DNA of 64,000 nucleotides from Clostridiales bacterium CCNA10 (GCA_003573975.1 AP018533.1:2418001-2482000); one strand, 5' to 3'. Positions 16,461 through 25,078 are shown, counted from the stretch's first letter. Notes: generated by a model not told the origin, from the letters alone. Program-made: numbers and translations.

Positions 16461-16643
16461 GTGATGGGACCGGAAATCCCATCTCCCCCAGTCAAAAGGA
16501 TTTTCGGGTGCTCTACGAAATTTTTTATATCTTTTCCTTCTTTTTTTGATTTATTTTTGCGGTTTTTTATGATATAGACGCACTTAATTGCGCCTTTTCA
16601 ACATCCGGCACGGACCCGTTCCAAAATTTGAGCGTCTTCCCAC

Positions 16644-16672
16644 TTGCATTTTTCCCGCATACGGGGTACAAT
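16644..16672 (+). promoter_or_regulatory. Promoter of the DUF1292 gene
   Basis: TTGCAT, 17-base spacer, TACAAT, with the ribosome site following about 18 bases later. Confidence 0.7.
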
Positions 16673-16703
16673 AGGTCCAGAAGAAACGCAGGAGGTATTC
16701 CCC

Positions 16704-17015
16704 ATGAGCGAGACATTCGGCCCCGACTTTATCACCGTCACCGACGAGGACGGCAACGAATTTGAGCTGGAGCTGGTGGACACCCTAGAGCATAACGGCA
16801 TCACCTATCACGCCCTGTTCCCCGCTGTTGCAGAAGACGAGGAGACCGGCGAGCCCGTGGATGTGGACGCAGACGATGAGGAATACGGTCTAGTCATCAT
16901 GAAGACTGTGGAGGAAAACGGCGAGGAGCTGCTCTCCACTCTGGACAGTGATGAGGAGATCGAAGAGGTCTACAACCTCTTCATGGAGCGCTTCTTTGAG
17001 GACGAAGACGAGTGA
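16704..17015 (+). CDS. DUF1292 family acidic protein
   Basis: A 103-residue, strongly acidic protein with the family pattern ITVTDEDGNEFELELVDTLEHNGITYHALFP. Members are small cytosolic proteins common in Firmicutes, often near Holliday-junction resolvase genes, and without assigned function. The ATG at 16704 is fixed by AGGAGG eight bases before it. It is a single gene with its own promoter; the structured RNA downstream may share its transcript. Confidence 0.88.
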   Translation: MSETFGPDFITVTDEDGNEFELELVDTLEHNGITYHALFPAVAEDEETGEPVDVDADDEEYGLVIMKTVEENGEELLSTLDSDEEIEEVYNLFMERFFEDEDE

Positions 17016-17023
17016 TCCCCTTC

Positions 17024-17282
17024 GATCCCAGGTGAGTTTTCCTGCTCGGTGCGTGATGGGCCTTTTTAAACCCACATTTTTCAAACGGGACGCCCCCTCA
17101 CAGCGTGGCTTGCAGGCCTCCCGGCCCCCATTGAGGTTGGTTGGATGTTGGAAGCAGAAAAGCGTTGTGGAGGCAACCCACCTGCCATCACGTGCAGGTT
17201 TTAAACAGGTCCACACGGCCAGAGCGGGGTTATATAAAATTCACTTGGATCTGGGCCGCGGCATAAGCCGCGGCCTTTTTTT
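17024..17282 (+). ncRNA. ssrS: Structured RNA, probably 6S RNA (SsrS-like)
   Basis: A gene-free stretch whose two ends pair over about 230 bases: 17024-17035 with 17241-17251, then 17041-17047 with 17222-17228, then 17052-17059 with 17185-17192, giving one long nested rod with a large asymmetric internal loop. It ends in a perfect nine-base terminator stem (17254-17262 with 17267-17275) and seven T. A long rod closed by a terminal helix and opened by a central bubble is the 6S design, in which the RNA mimics an open promoter and binds housekeeping RNA polymerase. No open frame with a ribosome site is seen. The name is inferred from architecture; no covariance search was possible. Confidence 0.55.
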
Positions 17283-17337
17283 ATTCCTCCGACCCATGAA
17301 CAAAATGTAAAAGCTGGCCGCCCTTCCCCTTTCCCAC

Positions 17338-17366
17338 TTGAATCCCCCGAATCTTTCCTGTATAAT
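17338..17366 (+). promoter_or_regulatory. Promoter of the PrsA-like gene
   Basis: TTGAAT, 17-base spacer, TATAAT, about 115 bases before the start codon. Confidence 0.7.
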
Positions 17367-17480
17367 ACAGTCTGTTGACCGACCGCTTCCCTTTTCGCGG
17401 CGGCCCGCCCAGTACCGCGCCGGCAGGGCCCTCCGCCCGGAACGGCCAATCTGAGAAATGATGAGAGGACGGAACCAACT

Positions 17481-19028
17481 GTGAGTGCACCCAAAGACAA
17501 CAAAGAGCGCGCGGACTCCACCTATGTCCAGCGCAGAAATAACCGAGCGGCGGATCAGGACCGCCGCAAGCACATCCTGTACGGTGTTGTGGGCGGCGTG
17601 ATCGCCGTGCTGGCCATCGCCCTTCTGGTGTGGGACAGCGGCTTCTTCCAGAAGCGCTCCACCGCGGTCACCATCGACGGGGAGGACTTCGGCCCCGCGG
17701 TGGTCCAGTACTACTACCAGCAAGCCTATGTCAACGCCTACTACGGCGCTATGATGGGGGCCTCCACCTTTGACCCCAATACGGACCCCGCCGACCAGAT
17801 GTACGACGAGGAGAAGGGCCAGACCTGGCGGGACTACCTGCTGGAGCAGGGCATCGACCAGCTGACCCAGGTGACCATGCTCTGCCATGCCGCCGAGGAG
17901 GCCGGCTACTCCATGACCGCCCTGGACGAGTCCTATCTCCAGCTCCAGCTAGACTCCCTGGACCGCTCCTGGCGGACCAGCGGTAATTACGCCAATCTGA
18001 AGAGCTATCTCAAGACCAACTACGGCACCTTTATGGATGAGGACACCTTCCGCGGCATCGCCGCCGACCGGGTGCTCGCCTCCTCCTATCAGCAGAGCCA
18101 TCAGGACAGCCTGACCTACACGGACGAGGAGGTCAACGCCTATTACGCGGAGCACACCAACGAGCTGGACACCTTCGGCTACTCCGTGTTCACCATCCAG
18201 GCCGCGGTACAGGAGGAGACCGACGAGGAGGGCAACCTCGTGGAGAAGCCCGACGAAGAGAAGGCCGCCGAGTTTGAGACCGCCAAGGCCGACGCCCTGG
18301 CGCTGGCCCAGGAGCTTCAGGCCAAGCTGACCGCCGGCTCCGACGCCCAGGCTCTGGCCGAGGAGTATGGGGACAAGGTCTACAACTCTTCCGCTCATAT
18401 CTCCGCCGTGGGCTCCAATTTCGCTAGCGCCCAGTACGCCGACTGGCTGTATGACGCTTCCCGTAAGGCGGGAGACGTCACTCTGGCGGAGAATGACCGC
18501 AGCGACAGCTTTGTCTACAACTACTATGTGGTCCAGTTCGACAGCCGTGCCCGGGACGAGTCCAGCACCGCGGACGTCCGTCACATCCTGATCGGCGCCG
18601 GCAGCAACCCCACCGAGGAGCAGTATGCCGCCGCGGAGGAGTCCGCCCAGGCCATGCTGGACCAGTGGAAGGCCGAGGGCGGCACGGAGGACGCCTTTGC
18701 ACTGCTGGCCATGGAGAACACCGCGGACAGCGGTTCCCAGGCCACCGGCGGCCTGTACACCGGCGTCTCCAGCGCCAATGCCTGGGACCAGAATTTCCTG
18801 GACTGGGCCCTGGATCCCGCCCGTCAGAGCGGCGACACCGGCCTTGTAAAGAATGAGAGCAGCTCCACCAAGGGCTGGCACATCATGTATTTCGTGGGCT
18901 GGAACGACCCCTCCTGGATGTACTCCGTCAAGACCACCCTCAAGTCGGAGGACATGACCGAGTGGATGGACTCCCTCACCGCTGAGGCGGAGGTCGTCCA
19001 GGGTTCCGGCATCTCCCACATCTCCTGA
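17481..19028 (+). CDS. PrsA/SurA-like membrane-anchored peptidyl-prolyl isomerase
   Basis: A 515-residue foldase for secreted proteins. A charged N-terminal tail is followed by one membrane span (residues about 33-52, ILYGVVGGVIAVLAIALLVW), an extracytoplasmic SurA-N-like region with AITIDGEDFG-type start, and a parvulin-type domain around residues 350-460 recognisable by DVRHILIGAG and TADSGSQATGGLYTGV. There is no lipobox cysteine, so it is anchored by the span and not as a lipoprotein. The start is GTG with AGAGGA about 11 bases upstream. It is a single gene between its own promoter and a strong terminator. Confidence 0.85.
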   Translation: MSAPKDNKERADSTYVQRRNNRAADQDRRKHILYGVVGGVIAVLAIALLVWDSGFFQKRSTAVTIDGEDFGPAVVQYYYQQAYVNAYYGAMMGASTFDPNTDPADQMYDEEKGQTWRDYLLEQGIDQLTQVTMLCHAAEEAGYSMTALDESYLQLQLDSLDRSWRTSGNYANLKSYLKTNYGTFMDEDTFRGIAADRVLASSYQQSHQDSLTYTDEEVNAYYAEHTNELDTFGYSVFTIQAAVQEETDEEGNLVEKPDEEKAAEFETAKADALALAQELQAKLTAGSDAQALAEEYGDKVYNSSAHISAVGSNFASAQYADWLYDASRKAGDVTLAENDRSDSFVYNYYVVQFDSRARDESSTADVRHILIGAGSNPTEEQYAAAEESAQAMLDQWKAEGGTEDAFALLAMENTADSGSQATGGLYTGVSSANAWDQNFLDWALDPARQSGDTGLVKNESSSTKGWHIMYFVGWNDPSWMYSVKTTLKSEDMTEWMDSLTAEAEVVQGSGISHIS

Positions 19029-19052
19029 CCCCCACCTCCACGGAGGCGAACA

Positions 19053-19098
19053 AAACCCCGGGACGTCTGCTGGGCAGACGTCCCGGGGTTTCATTATT
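19053..19098. terminator. Strong, probably bidirectional terminator
   Basis: Eighteen-base perfect stem (19053-19070 with 19074-19091) between the convergent foldase and cysteine-rich genes. Confidence 0.8.
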
Positions 19099-19152
19099 TT
19101 CCTGTATCTCTCTGCATATCCGAAGGTCCCATACGCTTTTCCGGCTCCGGCC

Positions 19153-20001
19153 TCAGGCTCCGCAGCAGCCGCTGCGCGCCTCCTGATAGCTGGTGGCAGT
19201 TTTCGGCGTCAAACTGTTGGGCGGAAAAAACTCGTTCACCGGGAACTGCACCTTACGGAAGATCTCACAGGGGTCCTCCTGGCCGCACTCACAGCCGCCG
19301 CAGGTACACTCCTTATCCGGCAGGCAGTAATCATAGGCGGGGATGAGCAGCTGGGTATCCCGCTCCATGCGGATGATGGAGAACTGTCCCAGGGTGACGT
19401 ACAGGCGGTGGACGTCGCCCCCCAGCACCAGCTCCTCAGGGAAGCAGGCGCAGATGGCGGGGGGGATCTCACAGCAGCAGTCTCCCGGGCGGCACTCGCA
19501 CACATCCACCAGCTTCATACTCAGAATGATGGGGTCCACCGACTCCACCACTGCGGTGGGGTTGCTCCGGCCGGGCAGAGCCTGGAGGTCCAGCGCCCCG
19601 CTGGCCGCCTGGGAGGAGAATACCTTCGCGCTCCCCTCACTGCCGAACAGAATGACACGCTTGTCAAACACCGCCAGGCCCGTGACCTCCACCGGCCGCG
19701 CCGCCCCCACAAAGGCATCCGCGGTGATGCGGTAGAAATACCGAACATCCACCGTATAGAAGCCCCGGTTGAAGCTGACCGGCTCCACATCGATGTAGGC
19801 ATACAGCAGCTCCGCGCTCCCCGCCTTCACCGAGACCGCCCGGTCGATCACCTCCTGACAGCCCCGGGTGGGGTAGACCCGCAGGTCCTCGATACAGTCT
19901 TTATCCTTGCAGGAATCAAAAATCTTTTTCGTGTGTATACACACGGCTTCCCGGATGCAGCGCTCCTCGCTCACGGGGCCGGGTACGACCTTTTCCGGCA
20001 T
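19153..20001 (-). CDS. Cysteine-rich conserved protein of unknown function
   Basis: A 282-residue protein without signal peptide or membrane span, holding over twenty cysteines in clusters: ERCIREAVCIHT and SCKDKDCIED near the N terminus, VCECRPGDCCCEIPPAICACF near residue 190, CTCGGCECGQEDPC near residue 245 and CCGA at the very end. The middle (residues about 60-170) looks beta-rich and hydrophobic. I do not recognise an enzyme family. The cysteine pairs resemble those of spore-coat or metal-binding structural proteins, but that is only an impression. AGGAGGG lies before the ATG at 20001. Confidence 0.75.
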   Translation of the reverse strand: MPEKVVPGPVSEERCIREAVCIHTKKIFDSCKDKDCIEDLRVYPTRGCQEVIDRAVSVKAGSAELLYAYIDVEPVSFNRGFYTVDVRYFYRITADAFVGAARPVEVTGLAVFDKRVILFGSEGSAKVFSSQAASGALDLQALPGRSNPTAVVESVDPIILSMKLVDVCECRPGDCCCEIPPAICACFPEELVLGGDVHRLYVTLGQFSIIRMERDTQLLIPAYDYCLPDKECTCGGCECGQEDPCEIFRKVQFPVNEFFPPNSLTPKTATSYQEARSGCCGA

Positions 20002-20118
20002 TATGGAATCCCTCCTATAACTTGTTGGCCGGGGGTGGGAGCCTCCGGCCCGTTGAACTGGGTACACACCATACTATGAACCGGAAAAAATTTGGTGCTC
20101 CACCCTGGGGAAAGAGCC

Positions 20119-20147
20119 TTGTCCTTTCCTGCCTTTTCCGATATAAT
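20119..20147 (+). promoter_or_regulatory. Promoter of the DUF4364 operon
   Basis: TTGTCC, 17-base spacer, TATAAT, with AGAGGAGG before the first gene about 50 bases on. Confidence 0.7.
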
Positions 20148-20205
20148 AGGTAAAAGATGATCTGCGTGTTCCACTGTACACCCCATTTGGAAAGAGGAGG
20201 TTCCC

Positions 20206-20751
20206 ATGTCCCGGACTGGATTCATTCAAAATGAGCTGGACCTGAAACTCCTGGTCCTGTATATCATGGCCCGCGCCGCCGCCCCCATCACCTTTTTACA
20301 GCTGCTGGACCTGGCCCTGTGCGACGCCGGCGTGGACTACTTCTCTCTCACCGAGGCGGTGAACCATCTGGTGGAGACTGAGCACCTCGCCCAGGAGGGG
20401 GACCTCTACTCCATCACGAACAAGGGCCGCCGCAACAGCGAGATCTGCGAGAGCAGCCTCCCCTACTCCATTCGGATGCGCTGTGATGAGAACCTGGTTC
20501 GGCTCAACGACGTGCTCAAGCGGGCCGCCCTGGTCCAGACCGACCTGAAGCCCAACGGGGATGGGACGTGCACCGTCCGCCTGTTCTTCTCCGATGACAG
20601 CGGCCCCCTGATGGATCTGAAGCTCCTCTCCCCCTCCCTGCGTCAGGGACAGCTTCTGTCCGCCCGCTTCCACGACACACCGGAGTCCATCTACCACGAC
20701 ATTATGGCCCTGCTGGGCCGGACCATTGAGAAGGGAGGCGACCTGCAATGA
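20206..20751 (+). CDS. DUF4364 family winged-helix-like protein
   Basis: A 181-residue protein with an N-terminal winged-helix-like part (LDLKLLVLYIMARAAAPITFLQLLDLAL and ITNKGRRNSEICESSLP) typical of DUF4364, a clostridial family thought to be transcription regulators but not characterised. AGAGGAGG precedes the ATG. Its stop overlaps the start of the NimA-like gene (ATGA), so the two form an operon. Confidence 0.82.
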   Translation: MSRTGFIQNELDLKLLVLYIMARAAAPITFLQLLDLALCDAGVDYFSLTEAVNHLVETEHLAQEGDLYSITNKGRRNSEICESSLPYSIRMRCDENLVRLNDVLKRAALVQTDLKPNGDGTCTVRLFFSDDSGPLMDLKLLSPSLRQGQLLSARFHDTPESIYHDIMALLGRTIEKGGDLQ

Positions 20752-21215
20752 GACGAACCGACCGCCAGCGGGGAGAGGACTTCGCTCTTGAGGTCATCGA
20801 CCGGTGCGCCTATGGCGTGGCCGCCATGACCGCCGAGGACGGCGCTCCCTACTGCATCCCCCTTTCCCTGGTGCGGCTGGGGGACTTCCTCTACTTTCAC
20901 TGCGCCATGGAGGGCACCAAGGTAGACCTCCTGCGCCGGGACCCCCGAATCTGCATCTCCTTTGTGGGGGCGAACCAGGCCGCCCAGGATGACTTCACCA
21001 CCTACTTCCAGTCGGCCTGCGTGGAGGGCGAGGCCTCCGAGGTGCTGGACCGGGAGGAAAAGATCCGGGCCCTCCGCGCCCTGTGCGAAAAGCTGACCCC
21101 TTCCCACATGACGGGGGATAACTTTGACCGGGCCATGGAGCGCAGCCTGGCCCGCACCGGTGTGTGGAAGATCCGGATTTGTTCCCTCACCGGCAAGGAG
21201 AAGCCCCGGCCCTGA
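20748..21215 (+). CDS. Pyridoxamine 5'-phosphate oxidase-like flavoprotein (NimA type)
   Basis: A 155-residue split-barrel protein. The start RRTDRQ and the run GVAAMTAEDGAPYCIPLSL followed by LYFHCAMEGTKVDLLRRDPRICISFVG are characteristic of the family of FMN-binding proteins that includes nitroimidazole reductase NimA. The actual substrate is unknown. It is translated by overlap from the DUF4364 gene and ends before an intrinsic terminator. Confidence 0.85.
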   Translation: MRRTDRQRGEDFALEVIDRCAYGVAAMTAEDGAPYCIPLSLVRLGDFLYFHCAMEGTKVDLLRRDPRICISFVGANQAAQDDFTTYFQSACVEGEASEVLDREEKIRALRALCEKLTPSHMTGDNFDRAMERSLARTGVWKIRICSLTGKEKPRP

Positions 21216-21236
21216 TACATAGGATGATACAAAAAA

Positions 21237-21262
21237 ACGGCCCCCAGCGGGGCCGTTTTTTT
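21237..21262 (+). terminator. Intrinsic terminator
   Basis: ACGGCCCC, four-base loop, GGGGCCGT and seven T; an A run on the other side makes it usable in both directions. Confidence 0.85.
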
Positions 21263-21332
21263 GTATCTCGCTCCCGCCGTCCTCCTGTGGGAAACGCCCA
21301 ACCCACAGGCCCCTCCAGTCCCAATTTTCGGA

Positions 21333-21361
21333 TTGACAAACAGGGGTAAATATGTTATGAT
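21333..21361 (+). promoter_or_regulatory. Promoter of the ylxM-ffh operon
   Basis: TTGACA, 17-base spacer, TATGAT. Confidence 0.75.
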
Positions 21362-21413
21362 TCCGTTTGTAAAGTTTTTCAACTTTACATTCAGCCAAAA
21401 GGAGGGCACAGAC

Positions 21414-21779
21414 ATGAAGAGTCAGGCATACCGCATGGCCATGCTGTTCGATTTCTATGGCGACGTGCTCACCCCCAGGCAGAAGGAATTTTACGACCTC
21501 TATTATAATGAGGACCTCTCCCTAGCTGAGATCGCCGAAAATAACGGCATCACCCGCCAGGGTGTCCGGGACGTGATCGTCCGGGCGGAGGCCATCCTCA
21601 CCGATCTGGAGGACAAGACCGGCCTCATCAAGCGCTTCCACGCCATGCGGAAGCAGCTTCAGGAGGTAGAAGCGGCCGCGGAGGACATCCTGGTCCGCAA
21701 CACCCGGTATGAGGATCCTAACATTGACGCGTCGGCGCGGAAGATCCTGAATATCTCCCGTCAGATGGAGAAGGAGTGA
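21414..21779 (+). CDS. ylxM: YlxM/UPF0122 SRP-associated helix-turn-helix protein
   Basis: A 121-residue protein with a sigma-70 region-4-like HTH (LTPRQKEFYDLYYNEDLSLAEIAE and ITRQGVRDVIVRAE) that is the hallmark of the UPF0122 family. In Firmicutes it sits directly upstream of ffh, as here (three bases apart), and modulates SRP GTPase activity in studied streptococci. Start at 21414 is set by AGGAGGG. Confidence 0.92.
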   Translation: MKSQAYRMAMLFDFYGDVLTPRQKEFYDLYYNEDLSLAEIAENNGITRQGVRDVIVRAEAILTDLEDKTGLIKRFHAMRKQLQEVEAAAEDILVRNTRYEDPNIDASARKILNISRQMEKE

Positions 21780-21782
21780 CCC

Positions 21783-23171
21783 ATGGCATTTGAAGGACTG
21801 ACTGAAAAGCTCTCCGCCGCCTTCAAAAAGCTGCGGGGCAAGGGCCGCCTGTCTGAGGCCGATGTGAAGGAGGCCATGCGGGAGATCCGCCTGGCCCTGC
21901 TGGAGGCCGACGTCAGCTATAAGGTCGTCAAGCAGTTCATCGCCCAGGTCACGGAAAAGGCGGTGGGGGCCGACGTATTGGAGGCCCTGTCCCCCGCCCA
22001 AATGATCGTCAAGATCGTTAATCAGGAACTCACTGACCTGATGGGAGGCAGCAGTGCCAAACTGACCATTGCCCCCAAGCCCCCCACCGTGGTGATGATG
22101 GTGGGCCTTCAGGGCGCGGGCAAGACCACCAACTGCGCCAAGCTGGCCGGCCTGATGAAACGCAAGGAGGGCAAGCGCCCCCTGCTGGCCGCCTGCGACA
22201 TCTACCGCCCCGCCGCCATCCATCAGCTGGAGGTGGTGGGACAGCAGCTGGACATCCCTGTGTTCCAGATGGGTCAGACCGACCCGGTGGACATCGCCAA
22301 AGCCGCTGTGGCCCACGCCAGGGAACACGGCAATGACCTGGTCTTTCTGGATACCGCCGGCCGGCTCCATGTGGATGAGGAGCTGATGGACGAGCTGCGG
22401 AACATTAAGACCGCGGTGGAGCCCACCGAGATCCTTCTGGTTGTGGACGCCATGATCGGCCAGGACGCGGTGAACGCGGCCAAGGCCTTTGACGACGCGC
22501 TGGACATCGACGGCGTGGTCCTCACCAAACTGGACGGCGACGCCCGGGGCGGCGCGGCCCTGTCCATCAAGGCAGTCACCGGAAAGCCCATCAAGTTCGC
22601 CGGCGTGGGCGAGAAGCTGGACCAGATCGAGGTGTTCCACCCCGACCGGATGGCCAGCCGGATCCTGGGCATGGGCGACGTGCTCTCCCTCATCGAGAAG
22701 GCAGAGCAGAATTTCGACCGTCAGAAGGCCCTGGAGCTTCAGGAAAAGCTGCGGAAGAACAAATTTACCCTCACTGATTTCTATGAGCAGATGGCTCAGA
22801 TCAAAAATATGGGCTCCCTGTCCGAGCTGGCCGGGATGCTCCCCGGCGTGAAGGCCTCCGACCTGGAGGGCGCCTCTATGGACAACGGGATGCTCCAGCA
22901 GATGGAGGCTATCATCCTGTCCATGACCCCCTACGAGCGTGAGAACCCCTCCGTCCTCAATTCCAGCCGGAAAAAGCGCATCGCCGCCGGTTCCGGCACC
23001 CAGGTGGTGGACGTCAACCGCCTGCTCAAGCAGTTCGAGATGCTCCAGTCCCTCACCAAGCAGTTCTCCGGCGGCAAGATGCCCCGGAATATGCGCAAGC
23101 TGATGGGCAAAAAGGGCGGCATGATGGGCGGCATGATGGGCGGCGGGATGCCCGGCGGATTCCCCTTCTGA
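21783..23171 (+). CDS. ffh: Signal recognition particle protein Ffh (SRP54)
   Basis: The GTPase that binds signal sequences and the SRP RNA and delivers ribosomes to FtsY. The 462-residue protein has the helical N domain, the G domain with GLQGAGKTTNCAKLA (residues about 107-121), DTAGRLHVDEEL and TKLDGDARGG, and a methionine-rich M domain with GSGTQVVDVNRLLKQF and a Met/Gly tail. Length is standard. No SRP RNA gene was found in the window. Confidence 0.97.
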   Translation: MAFEGLTEKLSAAFKKLRGKGRLSEADVKEAMREIRLALLEADVSYKVVKQFIAQVTEKAVGADVLEALSPAQMIVKIVNQELTDLMGGSSAKLTIAPKPPTVVMMVGLQGAGKTTNCAKLAGLMKRKEGKRPLLAACDIYRPAAIHQLEVVGQQLDIPVFQMGQTDPVDIAKAAVAHAREHGNDLVFLDTAGRLHVDEELMDELRNIKTAVEPTEILLVVDAMIGQDAVNAAKAFDDALDIDGVVLTKLDGDARGGAALSIKAVTGKPIKFAGVGEKLDQIEVFHPDRMASRILGMGDVLSLIEKAEQNFDRQKALELQEKLRKNKFTLTDFYEQMAQIKNMGSLSELAGMLPGVKASDLEGASMDNGMLQQMEAIILSMTPYERENPSVLNSSRKKRIAAGSGTQVVDVNRLLKQFEMLQSLTKQFSGGKMPRNMRKLMGKKGGMMGGMMGGGMPGGFPF

Positions 23172-23273
23172 TCCCGCCGGAGCCCGGCAGCGGGCCCCGG
23201 ACCCTGTGACGTTGGCAAAGCACGAAGCCGTGTTTTCCATATAGATTCTAAATTCATTTGGAGGTGAATATAA

Positions 23274-23513
23274 ATGGTCAAAATCAGACTGCGCCGTATG
23301 GGCGCCAAGAAGGCTCCCTTCTACCGCATCGTGGTGGCTGACTCCCGCTATCCCCGGGATGGCCGTTTCATCGAGGAGATCGGCACTTACAACCCCGTGG
23401 TCCATCCCGCCGAGCTGAAGGTGGACGCTGACCGTGCTCAGGCCTGGATCAAGACCGGTGCTCAGCCCACTGAGACTGTCCGTGATCTGCTGAAAAAAGC
23501 CGGCGCACTCTAA
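23274..23513 (+). CDS. rpsP: 30S ribosomal protein S16
   Basis: A 79-residue protein starting [20 protein letters not shown] with [19 protein letters not shown], unmistakable S16. GGAGGTG precedes the ATG. It follows ffh by about 100 bases and precedes khpA, the usual Firmicute order. Confidence 0.98.
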   Translation: MVKIRLRRMGAKKAPFYRIVVADSRYPRDGRFIEEIGTYNPVVHPAELKVDADRAQAWIKTGAQPTETVRDLLKKAGAL

Positions 23514-23531
23514 GGCGGGAGGTCCTGCACA

Positions 23532-23762
23532 ATGAAAGAGCTTCTGACCTATGTGGCCCAGCACCTGGTGGAGCATCCGGAGCAAGTCTCCGTCACGGAG
23601 ACCGACGCCGACGGTGAGGTCCTTTTGGAGCTGCGCGTCGCGCCGGAGGACACCGGGAAGGTGATCGGCCGCCAGGGGCGCATCGCCAAAGAGATCCGCA
23701 CCCTGATCCGCTCCGTGGCCCAGCGGTCCGGAAAGCGCGTCTCGGTGGAGATCGTCGATTAA
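23532..23762 (+). CDS. khpA: KH-domain RNA-binding protein KhpA
   Basis: A 76-residue single KH domain with the GxxG loop in GKVIGRQGRIAKEIRTLI. In Gram-positives KhpA pairs with KhpB/Jag and affects cell division and elongation through RNA binding. It sits 18 bases after rpsP and is followed by a terminator-like hairpin. Confidence 0.94.
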   Translation: MKELLTYVAQHLVEHPEQVSVTETDADGEVLLELRVAPEDTGKVIGRQGRIAKEIRTLIRSVAQRSGKRVSVEIVD

Positions 23763-23780
23763 CCTTATCTTTCACAAGAG

Positions 23781-23817
23781 TCTCCTGCCTCCGTGACCAC
23801 GGCGCAGGAGATTTTTT
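23781..23817 (+). terminator. Hairpin terminator after khpA
   Basis: TCTCCTGC (23781-23788) pairs with GCAGGAGA (23804-23811), with extra pairing inside the loop, followed by six T. It lies between khpA and rimM, so rimM may be reached by partial read-through. Confidence 0.7.
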
Positions 23818-23849
23818 GTATCATCAGCACCAAAAGGAGGGGATTCCCC

Positions 23850-24347
23850 GTGAAGCAGCAATTTCTCGAGGTGGGTAAAATCACCAACGTCCACGGTCTG
23901 ATGGGCGAGGTGCGGGTCCAGCCCTGGGCCGACTCCCCCGATTTTCTCTGTCAGTTCAAGACCCTCTATGTGGACAAGACCCACTGGCCCATCCGGGTGG
24001 AACGGGCCCGGGTCCACAAGAATATGGTGATCCTCAAGCTGGAGGGCGTCACCGATGTAAACAGCGCCATGGCCATGCGCAACGCCATTCTGTATATCGA
24101 CCGGAAGGACGCCCACCTGCCGGAGGGCAGCTTTTTCCTGGCCGATGTCATGGGGATGGAGGTGCGGGACGCCAAGACGGGCGAAATTCTGGGCAACATC
24201 GCCGACGTGCTCACCCTCCCCGCCAACAACGTCTATGTGGTCCGGGGCGGAGCCCGGGAGATCCTGATTCCCGCAGTGGATGAGTTCGTGGCCGAGGTAG
24301 ATCTGGATGGCAGTTGTATGCGGGTCAATATGGTGGAGGGACTCTAG
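23850..24347 (+). CDS. rimM: 16S rRNA processing protein RimM
   Basis: A 165-residue 30S assembly factor. The RimM domain (FLEVGKITNVHGLMGEVRVQPWAD) fills the first half and a PRC-barrel the second (DVMGMEVRDAKTGEILGNIADVL, ILIPAVDEFV). Translation starts at GTG 23850 with AAAGGAGGGG upstream. The usual next genes trmD and rplS are absent here. Confidence 0.95.
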   Translation: MKQQFLEVGKITNVHGLMGEVRVQPWADSPDFLCQFKTLYVDKTHWPIRVERARVHKNMVILKLEGVTDVNSAMAMRNAILYIDRKDAHLPEGSFFLADVMGMEVRDAKTGEILGNIADVLTLPANNVYVVRGGAREILIPAVDEFVAEVDLDGSCMRVNMVEGL

Positions 24348-24376
24348 GCTTCTTTCCCCATCTCCACAGTTGGTGA

Positions 24377-24405
24377 TTGACTTTTTATCCCCGGCTTGGT
24401 ATAGT
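24377..24405 (+). promoter_or_regulatory. Promoter of the desulfoferrodoxin gene
   Basis: TTGACT, 17-base spacer, TATAGT. Confidence 0.7.
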
Positions 24406-24461
24406 GAAAACGAGAGCAGAGCATTCTGTTCTCATTCAAAATCATTCAGGAGGGCTTGATT

Positions 24462-24830
24462 ATGCGGTTTTATATTTGTGAGCACTGCGGCAATATCGTC
24501 ACTTTCGTGAAATCCAGCGGTGTCCCCGTGATGTGCTGCGGCCAGAAGATGACTGAGCTTGTCCCCGGCACCACCGACGCCGCGGTGGAGAAGCACGTCC
24601 CCGTGATCCAGGCGGAGGGCGCCCAGGTCATTGTGACCGTGGGCTCTGTGGAGCACCCCATGATCCCCGAGCACTTCATCGAGTGGATCGCCCTGGAGAC
24701 CAGGGAGGGCGTCCAGATCAAGCATCTGACCCCCGGCAGCAAACCCCAGGTGGTCTTTGCCCTGACCCAGGGCGACAGCGTGGTCTCCGCCTACGCCTAC
24801 TGCAACCTCCACGGCCTCTGGAAGGCCTGA
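24462..24830 (+). CDS. dfx: Desulfoferrodoxin (superoxide reductase)
   Basis: A 122-residue protein that reduces superoxide to peroxide without making oxygen, suited to anaerobes. The N-terminal rubredoxin-like centre I is present (CEHCGN at residues 6-9 and CCGQKM). The catalytic centre II ligands are seen as EKHVPVI, EHPMIPEHFIEWI and the C-terminal CNLHGLW. This is therefore the two-iron form. The ATG at 24462 has AGGAGGG eight bases upstream. It is monocistronic. Confidence 0.94.
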   Translation: MRFYICEHCGNIVTFVKSSGVPVMCCGQKMTELVPGTTDAAVEKHVPVIQAEGAQVIVTVGSVEHPMIPEHFIEWIALETREGVQIKHLTPGSKPQVVFALTQGDSVVSAYAYCNLHGLWKA

Positions 24831-24854
24831 ACCCAGTCCCTGTCAAACTGAAAC

Positions 24855-24883
24855 GCGCCCCTGGAACGGTGTTCCGGGGGCGC
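24855..24883 (+). terminator. Hairpin terminator after dfx
   Basis: Thirteen-base stem (24855-24867 with 24871-24883, one mismatch), three-base loop, weak T tail. Confidence 0.6.
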
Positions 24884-24997
24884 TCTGTTATCTATTGCTC
24901 TGAGCTCTTTTCTTCACACTTTGACAGGCGGTAGAACATCTGCACCGTCTCCCGCTCTCGCTTGCGTTCTATTCCCCTGCCGCCTGTGAGGTTCCTG

Positions 24998-25026
24998 TTG
25001 ACAGGATCCCCGCTTTTCTCTACAAT
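24998..25026 (+). promoter_or_regulatory. Promoter of the NhaC-type antiporter gene
   Basis: TTGACA, 17-base spacer, TACAAT. Confidence 0.75.
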
Positions 25027-25078
25027 AGACCCTAGTGTGTGGTTCAATACTTTACTTTATGAGAGAGGACGGTCCCCT

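Noticed and set aside
17120..17200. Possible SRP RNA because of GGAAGCAG
   Set aside because: The surrounding helix-loop of SRP domain IV (GNAR loop with asymmetric bulge) is not formed; only the short string matches.
21522..23585. A 687-codon minus-strand frame across ffh and rpsP
   Set aside because: Antisense to two certain genes; no ribosome site or motif.
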